Assembly: GCA_037974965.1 (NCBI GenBank)
Contig: JBBPFI010000008.1
Coordinates: 1,240,001-1,304,000, forward strand
Length of the DNA: 64,000 bases
Source: Dacryopinax spathularia
Taxonomy: Eukaryota; Basidiomycota; Dacrymycetes; Dacrymycetales; Dacrymycetaceae
Direction of reading: 5' to 3'
Below the pieces are notes generated by a model that made no database searches, was not told where the DNA came from, and was given only the letters and a program-made list of their open reading frames with translations. Each line of letters starts with the position of its first letter. Position 1 is the first letter of the stretch. Positions 42,578 to 56,800 of this stretch are shown piece after piece. Position numbers and translations under genes: made by a program.

Positions 42578-45500
42578 ATGGCGTCCTTGGATGATTATGA
42601 CGAGGTGAGCAGCTCATGTGGTTTCCGTTGAACACGTACTGACGAGAAAGTCAGTTCGGCAACTACATCGGTGCCGATCTCGATTCGGACGACGAGGAAG
42701 AAGCACCCTTTCAGCAGGCACCTCCGCCTCAACCCAGGGCGTCTCGCAGCTATGCACCGTTAGAGGGGTATGATGACGAAGAAGAGCAGATGTCAGAGGG
42801 GGAGGGCCGACCACAAAACCAAGTAGCGCTTATGGACGTCGACGACTTGCCGTCTGCACGTGCGGTTGTGCTGCATGAGGACAAAAAGTACTACCCGAGC
42901 GCGGAGGAGGTGTATGGACCGGAGGTCGAGGCGATCGTGCAGGAGGAAGATACACAACCGCTGAGCGAACCGATTGTTGCGCCGATAAAAGTCAGGAGGT
43001 TCGCCGTTGAGGAGAAGGGACTACCGGAGACGCGGTTTGACAAAGGGTGTGTTGTCTACTTCCCTCTTGAAGGCACTCGATGTTGACGCGGGCCGCAGGT
43101 TCATGCTGGATATGATGAACTTCCCCGATATGATACGGAATGTCGCGCTTGTCGGCCACCTCCACCACGGCAAAACCGCTCTCATGGACATGCTCGTCTT
43201 CGAGACTCACAAGCTTACGTGGGACTCGGACCACGAGCTGCGGTATACCGACACCCATCTGCTCGCCCGCGATCGTCAAATATCGATCAAGTCCACACCT
43301 ATGTCACTCGTCCTCCAAAACACCTATGGCAAATCTCATCTGTGCCACCTGATCGACACCCCAGGCCATGTAAACTTCCTAGATGAAGTGGCTGCGTCAT
43401 GTCGTCTGGTGGACGGCGTTGTCGTCGTCGTCGATGTGGTAGAGGGCGTCATGGTAGGCACCGAGCAAGTGCTGCGTCACTGTGTGCTCGAAGGCCTCCC
43501 GATGACACTCGTGATCAACAAGATGGATCGGCTTATCCTCGAGCTCCGTCTTCCTCCAGGCGAGGCGTACTATAAGATCAAGCATACTATTGAGGAGGTC
43601 AACACGTATATCAGTGGTATCAACCCGGATCCGTCATTGCGTTTGTCCCCAGAGAAAGGGAATGTGGCGTTCGCGAGCACGCAGATGGGCTGGTGCTTCA
43701 CTTTGAAGTCCTTTGCGCAGATGTATGCGGATACATATGGTACGTTCGCTGTTCTTGATTCGCGCACCGTATCTGATCACCTGCATAGGTAAACTTGACA
43801 CGGAGGACTTTGCACTGCGGTTATGGGGTGACATCTACTTCGACAACGAGTCCCGCAAGTTCTCTCGTAAAGCACGCGACGCCGGCGCACCACGGTCATT
43901 CCAAACATTCATCCTCGACCCGCTGTACAAGCTCTACTCCGCCGTACTAAGCGAAGAGACCGAGCAGCTGAAAGAGACCCTGAGCGGGCTCGGTATCCAG
44001 CTCAAGCCGGTGATGTACAAGATGGACGTAAAACCGCTGCTCAAGGTCGTCTGCGATCAGTTCTTCGGCCACTCAACAGGTTTCGTCGATCTTATTACTG
44101 AGCATCTGCCTTCGCCGGCTGAGGCAACGCGGAGGAAGGTAGAGCGGACGTATACGGGCCCGCTTAATACGCCGTTGGCCGAGTCGATGCTTTCGTGCTC
44201 TGCTGAAGGACCAGCGATGATCCAGATCACCAAGCTGTATCAGACTACGGATGCGCAAGAATTCCGCGCGTTCGGGCGAGTTATGAGCGGTACGCTGAAG
44301 AAGGGTGACGAGGTCAAGGTGCTCGGCGAGGGCTATTCACCAGAAGACGAGGAAGACATGGTCAAAGCCGTCGCTGAACGCCTCTGGATCAGCGAAGCAC
44401 GCTACTTTGTCGAGGCGGAAGAAGTCCCCGCGGGGAACTTGGTCCTTATTGGCGGCGTGGACAACTCGATCACGAAGACTGCGACGATCGCGATCGCCAC
44501 TGAGGAAAATGAGAACCTGCATATCTTCCGACCGATCAAGCATATCACTCAGTCTGTGCTGAAGGTCGCGGTCGAACCGATCACGCCGTCCGAGCTGCCG
44601 AAGATGTTGTCCGGGCTGCGGAAGGTCAATAAGAGCTACCCGCTGCTGCAGACCAAGGTCGAGGAGAGCGGAGAGCATGTTATCCTCGGCACGGGCGAGC
44701 TGTACCTCGACTGCGTCCTACATGATCTCCGAAGGATCTTTGCCGAGATTGAGATTAAGGTTTCCGATCCCGTGACGAAGTTTGCGGAAACTGTGGTGGA
44801 GACGAGCGCGCTCAAGTGTTACGCTGATACCCCTAACAAGAAGTGCGTTTAATCTCTGTTCTTCTGCTATCCATACTGACTGGCTATGCAGAAACCGGAT
44901 AACCATGATCGCCGAACCCCTCGAGCGGGGCATCGCTGAGGATATTGAAGCTGGACGGGTGACGATGCGGATGACGCCCAAAGAGAGGGGCAACTTCTTC
45001 CAGGAGAAGTATCAGTGGGATCTGCTCGCTTCACGGTCAATATGGGCGTTTGGACCTGATGAGCAGGGACCGAACATCCTTGTGGATGATACGCTTCCTT
45101 CGGAGGTCGATAAGAAGATGCTGGGGCTGGTGAAGGAGCATATTAAGCAAGGGTTCCAGTGGGGTGCGCGGGAAGGCCCGTTATGCGATGAACGTGAGCA
45201 TTAACCGTTTCGCTCTGTAATGTAAAACGGCGCCTGACATTGTGAACAGCTATGCGGAATGTCAAATTCCGGATACTCGATGCAACACTTGCTCAAGAGC
45301 CGATCTACCGAGGTGGTGGGCAAATCGTCCCCATTGCGCGGAGAGTCTGCTACTCGTCGTTCTTGATGGCCACGCCTCGCCTGATGGAACCGGTGTACTA
45401 CGTGGAAGTACAGGCGCCAGCGGACTGCGTTTCGGAAGTCTACACGGTGCTGGCAAGACGACGTGGACATGTCACACAGGACATTCCGAAAGCTGGATCG

Positions 45501-45818
45501 CCGCTGTACACCGTCAAGGCGCTCATTCCCGTCATCGATGCGAACGGGTTTGAGACCGACTTGCGAACAGCGACGCAGGGTCAAGCGTTCTGCTTGCAGC
45601 TGTTCGATCACTGGTCCATCGTACCTGGCGATCCTACGGACACCAGCATCAAGCTCCGCCCGCTGGAGCCTGCTACTGGCCAGGCACTCGCGAGGGATCT
45701 TGTCCTCAAGACACGCAGACGAAAGGGCTTGGGCGACCAAATCGCAGTATCCAAGTATTTGGACGACGAGTTTGTGCTCGCATTATCCGCATCTGGACAC
45801 GCGGACCTATTAGGGTGA
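42578..45818 (+). CDS. SNU114: U5 snRNP GTPase Snu114 (EFTUD2/Cwf10)
   Basis: Six exons fit in phase: 42578-42604, 42655-43046, 43099-43739, 43789-44842, 44892-45193 and 45250-45818, giving 994 residues, close to human EFTUD2 and yeast Snu114. The acidic N-terminal extension ([13 protein letters not shown]) is followed by the EF-2-like GTPase: G1 [14 protein letters not shown]3 [12 protein letters not shown]4 NKMDRL. Domain II ([15 protein letters not shown]), domain III ([20 protein letters not shown]) and domains IV-V ([20 protein letters not shown]) follow. It remodels the spliceosome with Brr2 and Prp8. Confidence 0.96.
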
Positions 45819-46135
45819 GAGCAGTCATGGACGTTGTGTAGTTGACACGTATTAGATTTTAGGCGGTTGTGTAGTATCTACCAAAATGTATCATGTGCAA
45901 ATGGCTCGCGAACTTTCGATGGTCCCGCTGGGTTGATATTCCGAAGCGTGATCTGTGCTCGGCGCGTTGGCCGAGGAAGGACCCACGACGTGGCATCGTA
46001 GGATTAGGTTCCGTCCGGTGTCAGTTACATTTCTGGCCATCTGTCAGTGTCCCCTGCGCGCTCACTTCCCACTCACACACCGTTCTCTCCCTCTTCTCAA
46101 CCACCACCACCGTCGTCGGCCTCTCGTTTCTCACT

Positions 46136-47938
46136 ATGCGCGCTGTCGCTCTCTCAGCAGCAGTCCTCGTTGCCGCTTCGGCGGTAGCGGCACAGGACAA
46201 GCCTGTATTCACAGTACGTCCTGCTCGTTATATGCGACACGCGTCGACGTGGAACCTGGAACCCTGACGTCTGTCCCGCAGCCCACATCGATCAAGGCTC
46301 CTTTCCTCGAGCAGTTCACGGACGACTATGCAGAGCGCTGGACGCCGTCAGAGGCGACCGTGCAGACTCCTGTTGGCGGGGAGACCTTCTCATATGTCGG
46401 CCAATGGTCCGTCGAAGAGCCGTCAACCCCTCTCATCATCGGTGACAAAGGTCTGGTCGCAAAGACCAAGGCTGGTCACCACGCCATCTCCGCACCATTC
46501 GAGTCACCCGTCGACCCGAAGGGCAAGCCCCTTGTCGTCCAATACGAAGTCAAGTACCAGAAGGGCGGCAACTGCGGTGGTGGATACCTCAAGCTTCTTG
46601 AGGATGGATTCCAGACTAGCGGGAAGGAGTTCAACGACAAGACTCCTTGGGTGATCATGTTCGGCCCTGATCTGACGTGCCCGGGCACCAAGGTCAGTCG
46701 TCTGCGTACGGTGGTATGAGCTTGGGCTGATGCGTTCCTGCAGGTCCACTTTATCTTCCGTCACAAGAACCCCATTACCGGCGTCGTCGAGGAGAAGCAC
46801 CTGACGAAAGCACCCAAGCCGTCTATCGGCACTGAGACTAAGCTCTACACGTTGATCGTCAACCCGGACAACACCTACGAGATCCTCATCGACGGCAAGA
46901 GCGAGGTTACTGGCAACCTGCTTGAGGACTTTGACCCTCCTGTCAACCCGCCCAAGGAGATCGATGACCCCTCCGATGTCAAGCCCGAGGACTGGGTTGA
47001 CGCCGCCAAGATTCCGGACCCTGAGGCTACCAAGCCTGAGGATTGGGACGAGGATGCACCGGCTCAGATTCTGGATGAGGAGGCGGAGATGCCCGAGGGT
47101 TGGCTCGAGGACGAACCGCTGAAGATCCCTGATCCGGATGCGGAGAAACCTGAGGAGTGGGATGACGAGGAGGACGGTGACTGGATCGCACCCATGGTCG
47201 ACAACCCGAAGTGCTTGGCTGCTCCTGGTTGCGGTCCCTGGAAGCGGTATGTAAACTTCTCAGTGGTTAGGACGGTCGCTGATCATGATTTGCAGCCCCT
47301 ACAAGGCCAACCCTGCTTACAAGGGCAAGTGGTACGCGCCTATGATCGACAACCCCGCATACAAGGGTCCTTGGGCTCCTCGCAAGATCCCCAACCCTGA
47401 CTACTTCGAGGATCTCCACCCTGCTGACCTCAACAAGATCGGCGCCGTTGGTATTGAGCTCTGGACGATGACCGAAGACATTCTCTTCGACAACATCTTC
47501 ATTGGCCAGTCCGTCGAGGATGCCAAGGCGCTCGCCAAGGAGACGTTCGACATCAAGCATGCCATCGAGGAGGAAGCCAAGGCCAAGGCCAAGGCGGAGG
47601 AGCCCGTCACTGACCCAGTCGGCTCGTTCAAGGAGGACCCGATCGGCTTCATCCGCAGCGAAGTCACCAAGTTCGTCGACCTCGCGCTGATCGACCCGGT
47701 GGCCGCATTCAAGGCCAAGCCCGAGGTCGGCGGCGCCCTCGTCGCAACCGTCATCACTCTGATCGGCATGCTCGCGGCCGTCACCGGTCTGATCGGCGGG
47801 TCGTCAAAGCCAGTCATCAAGACCGCGCCGAAGTCCGAGCCGGCAAAGGAGAAGGCACCAGTCGCATCCGCCGGCGGTGACAAGAAGACGGAAGACCCTG
47901 CAATCAAGAAGCGTGCCGCCGCCGCCGCTGCTATGTAG
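46136..47938 (+). CDS. CNE1: Calnexin, ER membrane lectin chaperone
   Basis: Four exons fit in phase: 46136-46213, 46282-46692, 46744-47246 and 47296-47938, giving 544 residues. A signal peptide ([20 protein letters not shown]) is followed by the lectin domain ([35 protein letters not shown]). The P-domain arm carries repeats of the form [14 protein letters not shown] and then [22 protein letters not shown]-terminal transmembrane segment ([19 protein letters not shown]) and a short cytosolic tail ending in KKR and an Ala run follow. It binds monoglucosylated glycoproteins in the ER. The symbol follows the yeast orthologue. Confidence 0.95.
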
Positions 47939-49877
47939 ATTCCCTCAATCCCCTTTCTGAGTGGATTCGGGTTTTGGTAAAAACTTGTTGGGCGCATCCT
48001 GCGGACGCTAAAGGATGCGAAGATGAGGAAATGAGAGAGCGAGAACGGATGAGAGAAGGCAGCTTAGGCTTCGGCATATTATTTGCACGTGTAGGACGAT
48101 AGTTCTAGCTATACAACTTTCCTTTGCATCTATGGTTTTATTCAGTGCGTATCCGGCTCATGCAATGAAAAGCGTTCTCCCCCTGCTGAATGCTTGCGAG
48201 CTCCGGGACGGGACATGCATTTGACACCGTGAAGACCCGCTGATCGACCACCGCCAACGCTGCTGCACCTGAGATCCTTCAAACCAGCAGGCAACATGTG
48301 TCCGAATCTACGCTTTCACCTCAGCTCAAACCATTAGTGACCTCGCGTCGTCTACTGCAGCTCAGCGAGAGAAGTTCAACATCGTCCGCCTCCCGCTGAT
48401 CTATCCAGAGTCTGACCGTATCCAAGGTCTTACGGCTGAGTCGGGCCGACCATCCAGACGACAATCTTCCCTAAGAGTCTATATCAAAGACGATGAGAAC
48501 GGGCCCCATATGTCCCCCTTGAGCTCCATCGACATCCTCCTGGATCGGAACGACGAGGGTACTGTTCAGCTCGAGTAGCAGTCGCGTGTCCGAATCGACC
48601 GGGACGATGATCGCTTGTCGATCCACTTGTTGCTGCCAGATAGTAGAAGGCAGGGGAGCGAGCAAGCAAACACTGAAGATTGATGCTGCTCGATTGGCGT
48701 CGAAGAAACCAAAGCCGTCGAGGGTAGTCTTAATGTGGCCGTATGACTCCACCTGCAGCTGCAGCTGCCGTAACTCTCACAGCATACTGCAGGTAACTCC
48801 CCACGATCCACCCTCGCTGTCCTATAAACGTCCCAGCATCGCATTGACCCTTTCTTCCACGACAAATGATCTTCCCTCCCTCAACAACCATCTCCATTCC
48901 TCCCTTCCCTTGCGGCCTCACGGCGGCGGCCGACCGTCCTCCGATCTGCGCTGCCCTAACCGAAAGGAGCCGAGTCGGTCGCCGTTCGGTTCGGTGCGCC
49001 AAACGCTCGGACATGCGGGGAACACGTTTCGGGGTTGGGGATTGCTTGATCCTATTTGGCTTGGCTTGATCGCCTGCGGCTTGCGCGAGGAAGGCAGACG
49101 TCTAAGATCTGGGGTGTGCGCTCGGCCGGGGTGTGATGGCGTATGACGGGGAAAAGGAGGTCTGATCGGCGCCGGGTTACACGGAATACCGCCGATCTGC
49201 AGGGAAGATACCCTTGGTCTGGAGGTAGGGAGGGGCGGGGGCGGTGAGAGACATCCGGAAGGCGGTCGTCAAGTGCCCTTGAACGTGTACGACGCGAGGC
49301 GAGCAGCCCGGCGTCCTTAGTCGATATGCATAGGTCGGCAGGAGAACCACCGCCGCTGAACGTATCGGATCGGTAGCGTATCGTCTGCGGTGATGTAAAT
49401 CGATCTTGGGTTGAAGAAGGGAGGCGAAGTTCCTGGTTGAGAGTAGGAGCGTTTCCCTTGCCTACCCTGCCAGGACCGGCGTGAGCGGGAAGACGTTTCC
49501 CAAATGCGGACAGCTACCCTCTATGCTGGTCTAGGATGTTGAAGGTGATGGGTAAGATGTCGGGAAGACGCGAGAAGAGGCTGTGGGTGATGCGGTCTAT
49601 AAGTTATCGCCGGACGCGCCAAAGATGGAGATCAGATAAGTAGAGTGTGTGCCTTCTGGACGGTACTATAGCAGTAGAGGGTGTCACATTGGTCAAAGCT
49701 TGCGATGGCGTTCGGAGACTGTATGCGATAACACTGCGTTGTGCACCATAAGCGATTGGGAAGAAGGAAAGCAATGGTGAGCCACGTGCCCTGAGACATG
49801 TAAACATCGCGTCGAGGCCCGATGAGCGATCTGGCTCTTCCAGTCACGACCACTACCACTACCACTTGTGTAACAAC
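47939..49877. other. Gene-poor interval
   Basis: No gene is well supported. A minus-strand frame at 48471-48752 (starting MESYGHIKTTLDGFGFFD) is open for 93 codons with protein-like composition, but no family, start context or splice partner is clear. The 48.8-49.8 kb part has only short frames. Confidence 0.3.
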
Positions 49878-50717
49878 ATGGAGGACCTCAAGCATACCAT
49901 TCCGGATATCAGTCTCAGCCCTGCCGGCTTTGAGGCATGGTACGCTGTTCAACGACAGCTTTCGATGGCGTGGGATCGAGGTGATCCCATCTTTGTGAAC
50001 CAGTACACGCACGCGCAGGATATGTGGACACGCATGACGGCTGAAGGTCCCGACTGGCATTGGGATCCAAGGCGCGCGCTTGATGCGCCTTTTGTTATCA
50101 ATCTTGCAACTCAGCTGCGTGGCACTATTGAGGAGAATGTCAGAATCGCGATAGAGACACCGCATCGGTTTACCATCTCAAAGTAGGGACTACGTGCTAC
50201 AGTGCGCTACATGGAAACTCGATGCTGATGGTCTGAACAGCGAGATGTTCTGCTACTTTGCTGCCTACAACATCATGCGGTTGATCCAAACTTACGTCAC
50301 CTCCACCGAGCCGGGCAAAGAGGCGATCATGGCGATGCTGAGGGCCAAGTTCGTGCCCTCGTTGCGTCGTATTAGGCGCGTATAACCAATTTGCCGGCCC
50401 CTCCCAAGATGATCTCGACTGGGAAAATGTGGGTCATAGACTCACATGACAATGTTGATGCTGATGATCATTCAGTATGGGAAGAGCTTGGAAATCTTAT
50501 CGCTCTACAGATGAATGAACTCGAGATGGGAAAGAAGGCGACGTATACGCGGCTATCCTCGTCTCCTCGTCGGCGGAAGAAGAAGGCAAGTGGGTGGGTG
50601 ATCACGAAGCGTGAATACACCGTCCTTCGTTCGGGAGCAGTCTTGTTTGTGAGGCTATCTCGGACCTCGAGCAGGGGAGGCGAACCGGATCCGGCCGATG
50701 GCGAGTCCCTCCGCTGA
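49878..50717 (+). CDS. Hypothetical protein, possibly frame-disrupted
   Basis: Three successive plus-strand frames look coding: MEDLKHTIPDISLSPAGFEA to about 50186, DYVLQCATWKLDADGLNSEM to 50385, and MISTGKMWVIDSHDNVDADD to 50717. They use different frames. No intron of normal size joins the first two cleanly (the frames meet within about 20 bp at 50186), so this is either a gene with unusual splicing or a recent pseudogene with a frameshift. No family recognised. Confidence 0.35.
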
Positions 50718-53700
50718 GAGCAGCGGGGAAGGGATGGCTCCTTGGACGCTGTGCTTGGATGATAGAGAATGACGATTCCTGTTGGCCCAATCGATTTGAT
50801 GAGAGAGAGATGCGAACCGTGCGCTGACAAAATCGTAGCCGTCGATCTTGAACCTCAGAGCCTGCCAAGGCTTGCACGCCCTTCTCTTCCCTTGACAGAA
50901 TAGATAACGAGCGTAGAGTTCAAGAGTACAGATCCGTGCGTCGAAGCATCGCGAACATCAAGCAGGCAGTCGAAGCACCCAACGCACCGTCAAGACCGTC
51001 TAATACTCAGAGCAGAGGCGAAGCTCTCCCGACAGGGGAGGTCTCAAACCTCCAACTCCAGTAGCGGCGATCCACCCAGACTAGACAGGAGAAAAACGGT
51101 GCTGCAAAAGCAGGAAGTCGAGATGGTTTTGAGCAGAGGTTGACGCAGCGACAGCGCGAGGACGTTGATATCCTCTATCAATCTGTTACGCCACCTAGTC
51201 GCTCCTCATGCTTCAGGCAAATCGTCCACCCGGGAAGTAAACTCCGAAAGAACTCGATACGCGTCTTGTCTTCTCCAATAATAACCCCTCATAACCCCTC
51301 ATAACTCCCAAGAAACCGGGCGTGCGAATCTGCTGGCGATGCTGGCGATGGGATGCTGGCACTCCTTACCTTCTGCTGGCAGGAAGTCGGCCGGCGGAGG
51401 GAGGATGAGGGAGGAGGATGAGGGATTAGGCCGCGGCATATCCATGAGCATCCTCAGTCACTGCAGTTGCCTGTTTGACTGTTCTTGAGGGTTGCGGGTT
51501 GAGGGCTGTGCGGACTGCGGGAAACGGGTGCTGGGATATAGCTGCCTGAGGTGGGCTGACAGTTGATCTTGTCTTAGATAGAACAGATAGAATAGATAGA
51601 ACGGAGAATAAACCGTGCCGAGCCGCACGGACTGGGGAAGAGGAACAGTAAAGGACCAGAGGAGGAGAGGGACAAGTTTACGAGTGGACGACTCAGCGAA
51701 GGAACGGGGAAGGCGCTGCCCAGTGGCCTAGCGAGTGGCCTGAGGGCAAGACCGCCGATCATGACTCTTTATACCCCACCTCAGCTCACTTCAGCTCACT
51801 TCAGCTCAGTCCATTCAGCCCAATTCAGTCCAGTCCAATTCAGTTCATTCAGTCGGCGGTGGGTTGGCGGTGGGTGGCTCCTAACTCCCGCGGGATCTGC
51901 ACAGCGAGGACTCACAAGAAACGGGTGAGACATCTCTCCTCCTCCCCACGGATCCGCCGGACGAAAGCGCTCGATGTACTTAGGTCAAAGTGAGTGTGGG
52001 GCACGGAGCTGGGAACGATCAGATCTGAATCATCGTTAACAAGTTTGAATTTCCTCGGTAAGACAAAGGCAGACGTCGGAGGGAGAGGAAGGACGGCGCG
52101 CGCCGATATTCTCTTGGCGGCCAACCGCGGCGAAGGCTGAGAACAGGGCTGTGCAAGAACCCGCCCTCGGGCATTTTCACGCGCTCTCAAGGGATGATAC
52201 AATGCGGTTCGACATTCCGGTCCATCAGCTCAAGCGCATCAGCGATGAGCTCAGCGGTGCGTGCCGTCTTTGCCGTGGGTGAGACCTGGGCGGGGAAAGA
52301 TCTCGCCAGGCGCAGGGCGAGGCCCGATGCTTCCGCTTCTTCGATCAAGAGCTTGCACGTGTCGTCGCTTTCGCGTTCTGGGCTGCGCAGCGGGCCAGCG
52401 GGAAGCTGAAGGAACCAGGGAAGCACGTCGGAATATGGAGGGAAGCAGGGAAGGAAGATGGAAAATGCCGACCCAACCCGGTCCGCTGCCACCGGTCGTC
52501 TTTCTTTTCTTTTCTTTTTGAGGGGGTTACGTGATGCTACATTACATTAGTTTACGGTACTTTCATACGTATGTATGGTCCGGGATGGTACCTTGCGGGG
52601 ATTGTCTTGGCTTGGCGTGAGCTTTGGTTGACTGAGATTGAGGAGAAGGAAGTGTTGTGGGTGATGACGAGAAGGTTCAAGAACGTGTTTCTCAGTCGAT
52701 CGGGTGACGCCCGCCCGCAACGCCCGCCGTGCTGTCGCATCCCGCATCCCGCTCGCTGTGCTCGCTCGCTATTTCGGTCTCTGATCGTTCGACTCTGTTC
52801 GTGCTCGCGTCTGTCTCACCTCACACGCTGTCTGTCATCGTACCCTCCCTTCCCACTCGCTCGTTCCCTTCCCCCTCCTTCTCTTCTCTTCCCTTCCTTC
52901 CCCTCCCTTCGTTGTCTGCTGGCCCTTTCATCTCCCTCTGACCAGACGGACGGTATACGCCCCCCATTAGCCCCACGACACGCCGTATCCAGCAAGTTGA
53001 GGTCATCAGCTATTACACTTACGCCTCCCTCCCTGCCTTGCAACCCCTGCCTGTTCATACCCCAAACCGATAGCATACCGCTTCAGGCCAGCTCACCCCC
53101 CGACCATCCGCTCTCACGCCAGGCAAGACCCGTACCCGCACTCGCTAGCGCTAGCGTCCGCTGTCGATCGGCATCCCCTTCCCACCTTCGGCCCGCTACT
53201 AGTAGTTGTCACGCAAGAGGAAGAGAGGGAAAGAGCGAGTACACACGCACGCTCAATCCCATCCCTTCCCATCCCGTCTCGTCATCCCGTCTCGCTGGCC
53301 GTACTTGCCACCCCTCCCACTCCGGTCCCCCTCCCACTGTCTTTCCGACCGCTGCCTTGCCCAGTTCTTGGCGTATACTGTAACCCCCACCCCACCCCCA
53401 CCCTCGAGCTGCTCTGCATACGACTCAACGCCCGCATAAAACGCCTTCGAGCGACGCGAGTGTCGCACGGTCCACGGTTGTTAGGCAAGAAGATCTCAAG
53501 TGCGCCCATACCACAGCAGCTGAATATCCGGACATTTAGCTTACCCGCTCCTCTGTCGTTCCAGCACACGTCCGCAAAAGTCGGCAGATCGGCAGATCTT
53601 CCAGCAAAGAGACAACACACGCCACGCCACGCTCGCGTCAGTCATACCGCTGTCGCGCTGCGCAGTGTGCTGGGAACCCAAGCAAGCAAGCAAGCAAGCA

Positions 53701-53898
53701 AGCAGCAGGCAGGCAAGCGGGCAAGCAAGCAAGGCGGGGACATTCTACTGTCTGTTCCCTCTGTACGACCGTGCTCTACCTTACTGCACTTGCACCATAC
53801 TGCACCCACTACGCCCTGCTTGCGGGTGTTAGTCGGTTGACCCGTACCCTCCTACGCTCCCACACGCCGTCTAATCAAAGACGAAGAGCTGGCGGACG
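50718..53898. other. Gene-poor, repeat-rich interval with pyrimidine-rich leader
   Basis: No gene is supported. Short tandem repeats occur: taacccctca copies near 51283-51310, and a ttcagctcac/ttcagtcc array at about 51780-51855. From 52.7 kb the plus strand is very C/T-rich, as in fungal promoters and 5' leaders. An AAGC microsatellite with variants lies at about 53680-53735, shortly before the next gene. Long frames here (for example 52571-53383) have low-complexity composition and no convincing start. Confidence 0.4.
53680..53735. repeat. AAGC microsatellite
   Basis: About nine tandem caag/aagc units interrupted by cagg variants. Confidence 0.85.
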
Positions 53899-56800
53899 AT
53901 GGCCATCCTCTCTCTCCTCAAACGCAAGCCCACTTCGCCGAGCGAGTCCAAGCCCACCTCGGCCGCATCCCAACAACTCCAACAACCCTCGTCGGCCCTC
54001 CAACCCCCTCCGCCTCTCCCAGCCGCCGACGCACCGCGCTCTAACAGTCCCTTCCTGCGCGCCCGCCGTCAACCGTCAGCGAGCTCCAACCTCCAGCTGC
54101 TTTCGCCTTCCTCCGCATCCGCATCCGCATCCAGCACACACACGCCCACCTCCCCCGAGCCGCCAGACTCGCCCCTCCTCCCACCTCCACGCCTCTTCGC
54201 CCCCACCCCTGGCTCTCTACTCTCCTCCGTCCATCTAGGGAGCACGCACTCACTCCCTTCCGCGAGTAGTACGAGCGCGGGGAGCTCGACGACCCTCAGC
54301 TCTGCGTCCAATGGGCCTAGGACGCCAAGTAGCGCACCTGGCAGCCCGGCCGTCGAACTCGGTGCGTTCGTCAGCTCAGCAGGGGGAGGGAAGGAGGGGA
54401 GTAAGAAAGGGAAAAGAGGACTCTTCGGCTGGGGAAAGAAAAAGCAAGATCAAGACGTCTACATCGCGCCGGTTCTCGCTCCAGCTGCGGGCAAGAACAG
54501 GCTTGTTGAGCCAGGCCAAGCTCAGACGGATCCGAAAAAGGGAGGAGAGGGCAGTTTTGCGCTGAGGTCGTTTACGCACGTTCGGCCTTCCTCTCCCGCA
54601 CCTGTCCTTTCCCCGCCTAATGCTAACGCTGGTACTGGTGCGGGAGGACTCCTACCGCCCGTCCATCCTCCATCGCCGCTTTCTATCCCTTCCCCTCTTT
54701 CAACTTCGCCGCACACTCCTCCAGGCACGTCCCCTTCCCGCCCCTCGCCCCTCTCCACCCCCCCAGCCGCCGCAAGCCAAAACCAAACCGAAACAACAGA
54801 GCTCGACCCCTCCCTCGCCGCCTATTCCTACGCCTACGCCTACTCCCTCTCCCCCTCCCATCCCCATCCGCAGCCACCACCGAGATTAAGGACCAACTCG
54901 GGCTCCGGGTCTTCTCTTTCGGGCAGCGTACATTCTAGCAGTGCGGGGACTATGACGGTGGGCGCGTTCATGCAGGCTAGGAGGAGTAGTGGGAACGTTA
55001 GTTCTGGGGCTATGCTCGGTGCCTCCTCCTCTCCCGCTTCTGCTTCTGCGTCTGCTTCTGCGTCAGCCTCTCCTTCTGCTTCAGGTCTTCGCTCTTCTGG
55101 CGCAAGCCCGCCAAATACCTGGCGAGGGGAGGCAGCGAGGAGTAGGAGCACCTCCCCCGACACCTCCTCTGCAGCAGCAGGAACAACAGGCGGAGCAAAC
55201 AGCCGACCACCCCGCCCCACTCCCCCCCCACAAGGTCGAAGGATCTCAGCCCTGTGGGCACAGCACGCCCAATCCCTTCAAACGGATACGGACGCTGCTG
55301 GCCGACGAAAATCCGCACTTCTTGCCGCTGGGTGGAGGGGCGAGGGGAGCGGGACGAGTAGCGAGAGCGAGAGCGCGAGTGGGAGCAGTGGGGATGAGTC
55401 GAGTGATTTGCCCAGACTAAGCAGCAGGAAGCAGACGGCTGGGCGGAGCGGGGGAGGGGACGAGCAGGGCGGGAGGGGGACGAGCAGGGGTAGGGGTAGC
55501 GATCGGGGCGAGCATGCGGGGTTGGATAGACAGAGGACGATCACTCAGTCCCCGGCTCAGGCTCAGGCTCAGGCTGCTCACTTGCAAGGCATCGCGCCTG
55601 CTGCCGTGGCCAAGCAGCCTACGCCAGCGAGGGCTGCGACTTCCCCTCCTGCTTCTGCCGATCCCATACAGGTGCGAGAGGCTGCTGCTCGGAACGCCTC
55701 CCGCTCGCCCACTCGCGTCAACGTCAACGCCAACGTGAACGTCAACGTCAACGCTACGGCTACGGCTACGCAAGTCCCGATGGGGCATGATGGCCGCCCC
55801 GCCTGGACACGCGCGCACTCTGCTCAGCCTCAGCCGGGCAAGGTGCCCAAGGCGGTGCCCAAGGGGGGACGGGCGTCGCTCGACTCCCACTACTCCCACT
55901 CTCCTTTGGCCGCATCTCCGCTCCCTGCTGGCAGTGCCGTTGAGGGGGGTCAGGAGGGGATTTATAGACAGAAACGGGCGAGTGTGAGTGTTGGTGCGCT
56001 TTATTCTCCTCCTTCCTTTGGAACTAGCACTAGTGGGAGGGAAGCAGAGGTAGCGAGGGAAGGGTTGAAGAGCGCTATGAAGAAGAGTCTCGCCTCGCCA
56101 GCATCTGCGACTACGGACCGAACGGCAACGGCCCAAGCAGCAGCACAGAGGAATTCGGCTGCCTTTCCCACCACCTCTTTCCCCTCGAAAGGCTCTTCCG
56201 CGCTCGACACGGACTCCAGCTCAGAGGGAGACGACGTCCCGCTCGGCGTCCGCCAACGCGTCCTTTCCGAGTCTCGCATCCTCGCCGCTTCACCTCCTCC
56301 CATCTCATCAACTCTCCACGAACCCCTCTGTCCACCGCGCGCTCCAGGCCTGTCAAACAGCCCTACTCCAGGCGGCAGCGGACGCAGTTCGCCGGCCAGC
56401 TCCGTGCCTAGCAGTCCTGGTCGAGCGCGTGCCGGTGCGTTCCGTCGCGCGTCGACAGCTGGCTCGCTGAATTTGCCTCTTCCTCCGCTCGCTCCTGCCG
56501 GCGCTGGTTCAGCAGGAGGTAGGAAGCCACTGGTCGACCTGAGTCCTTCCCCGCCGGAAGTCATCCCCGGTGGTCGGCGGCCGCTGGTGGACCTCACCGT
56601 CGGGGGCATACCGGAGAGCGCGCTCCGTCCGCCTTCATCGGCTGCAGAAATAGACGAGCACGGCCGTCATGCAGACCGCTCGCCGCCTGTCGAACGCGAA
56701 TCTTCTTCCCCCATTTCGAGCAGTACGAGCCCTCGTCGCCCGCGCCCGGCTACGCTCGGCCATACCAGATCAGGGTCGAACATGTCCGTCTCGAGCCAAC

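Noticed and set aside
52571-53383. Plus-strand frame of 270 codons
   Set aside because: Composition follows the C/T-rich leader; no start context, splice logic or family.
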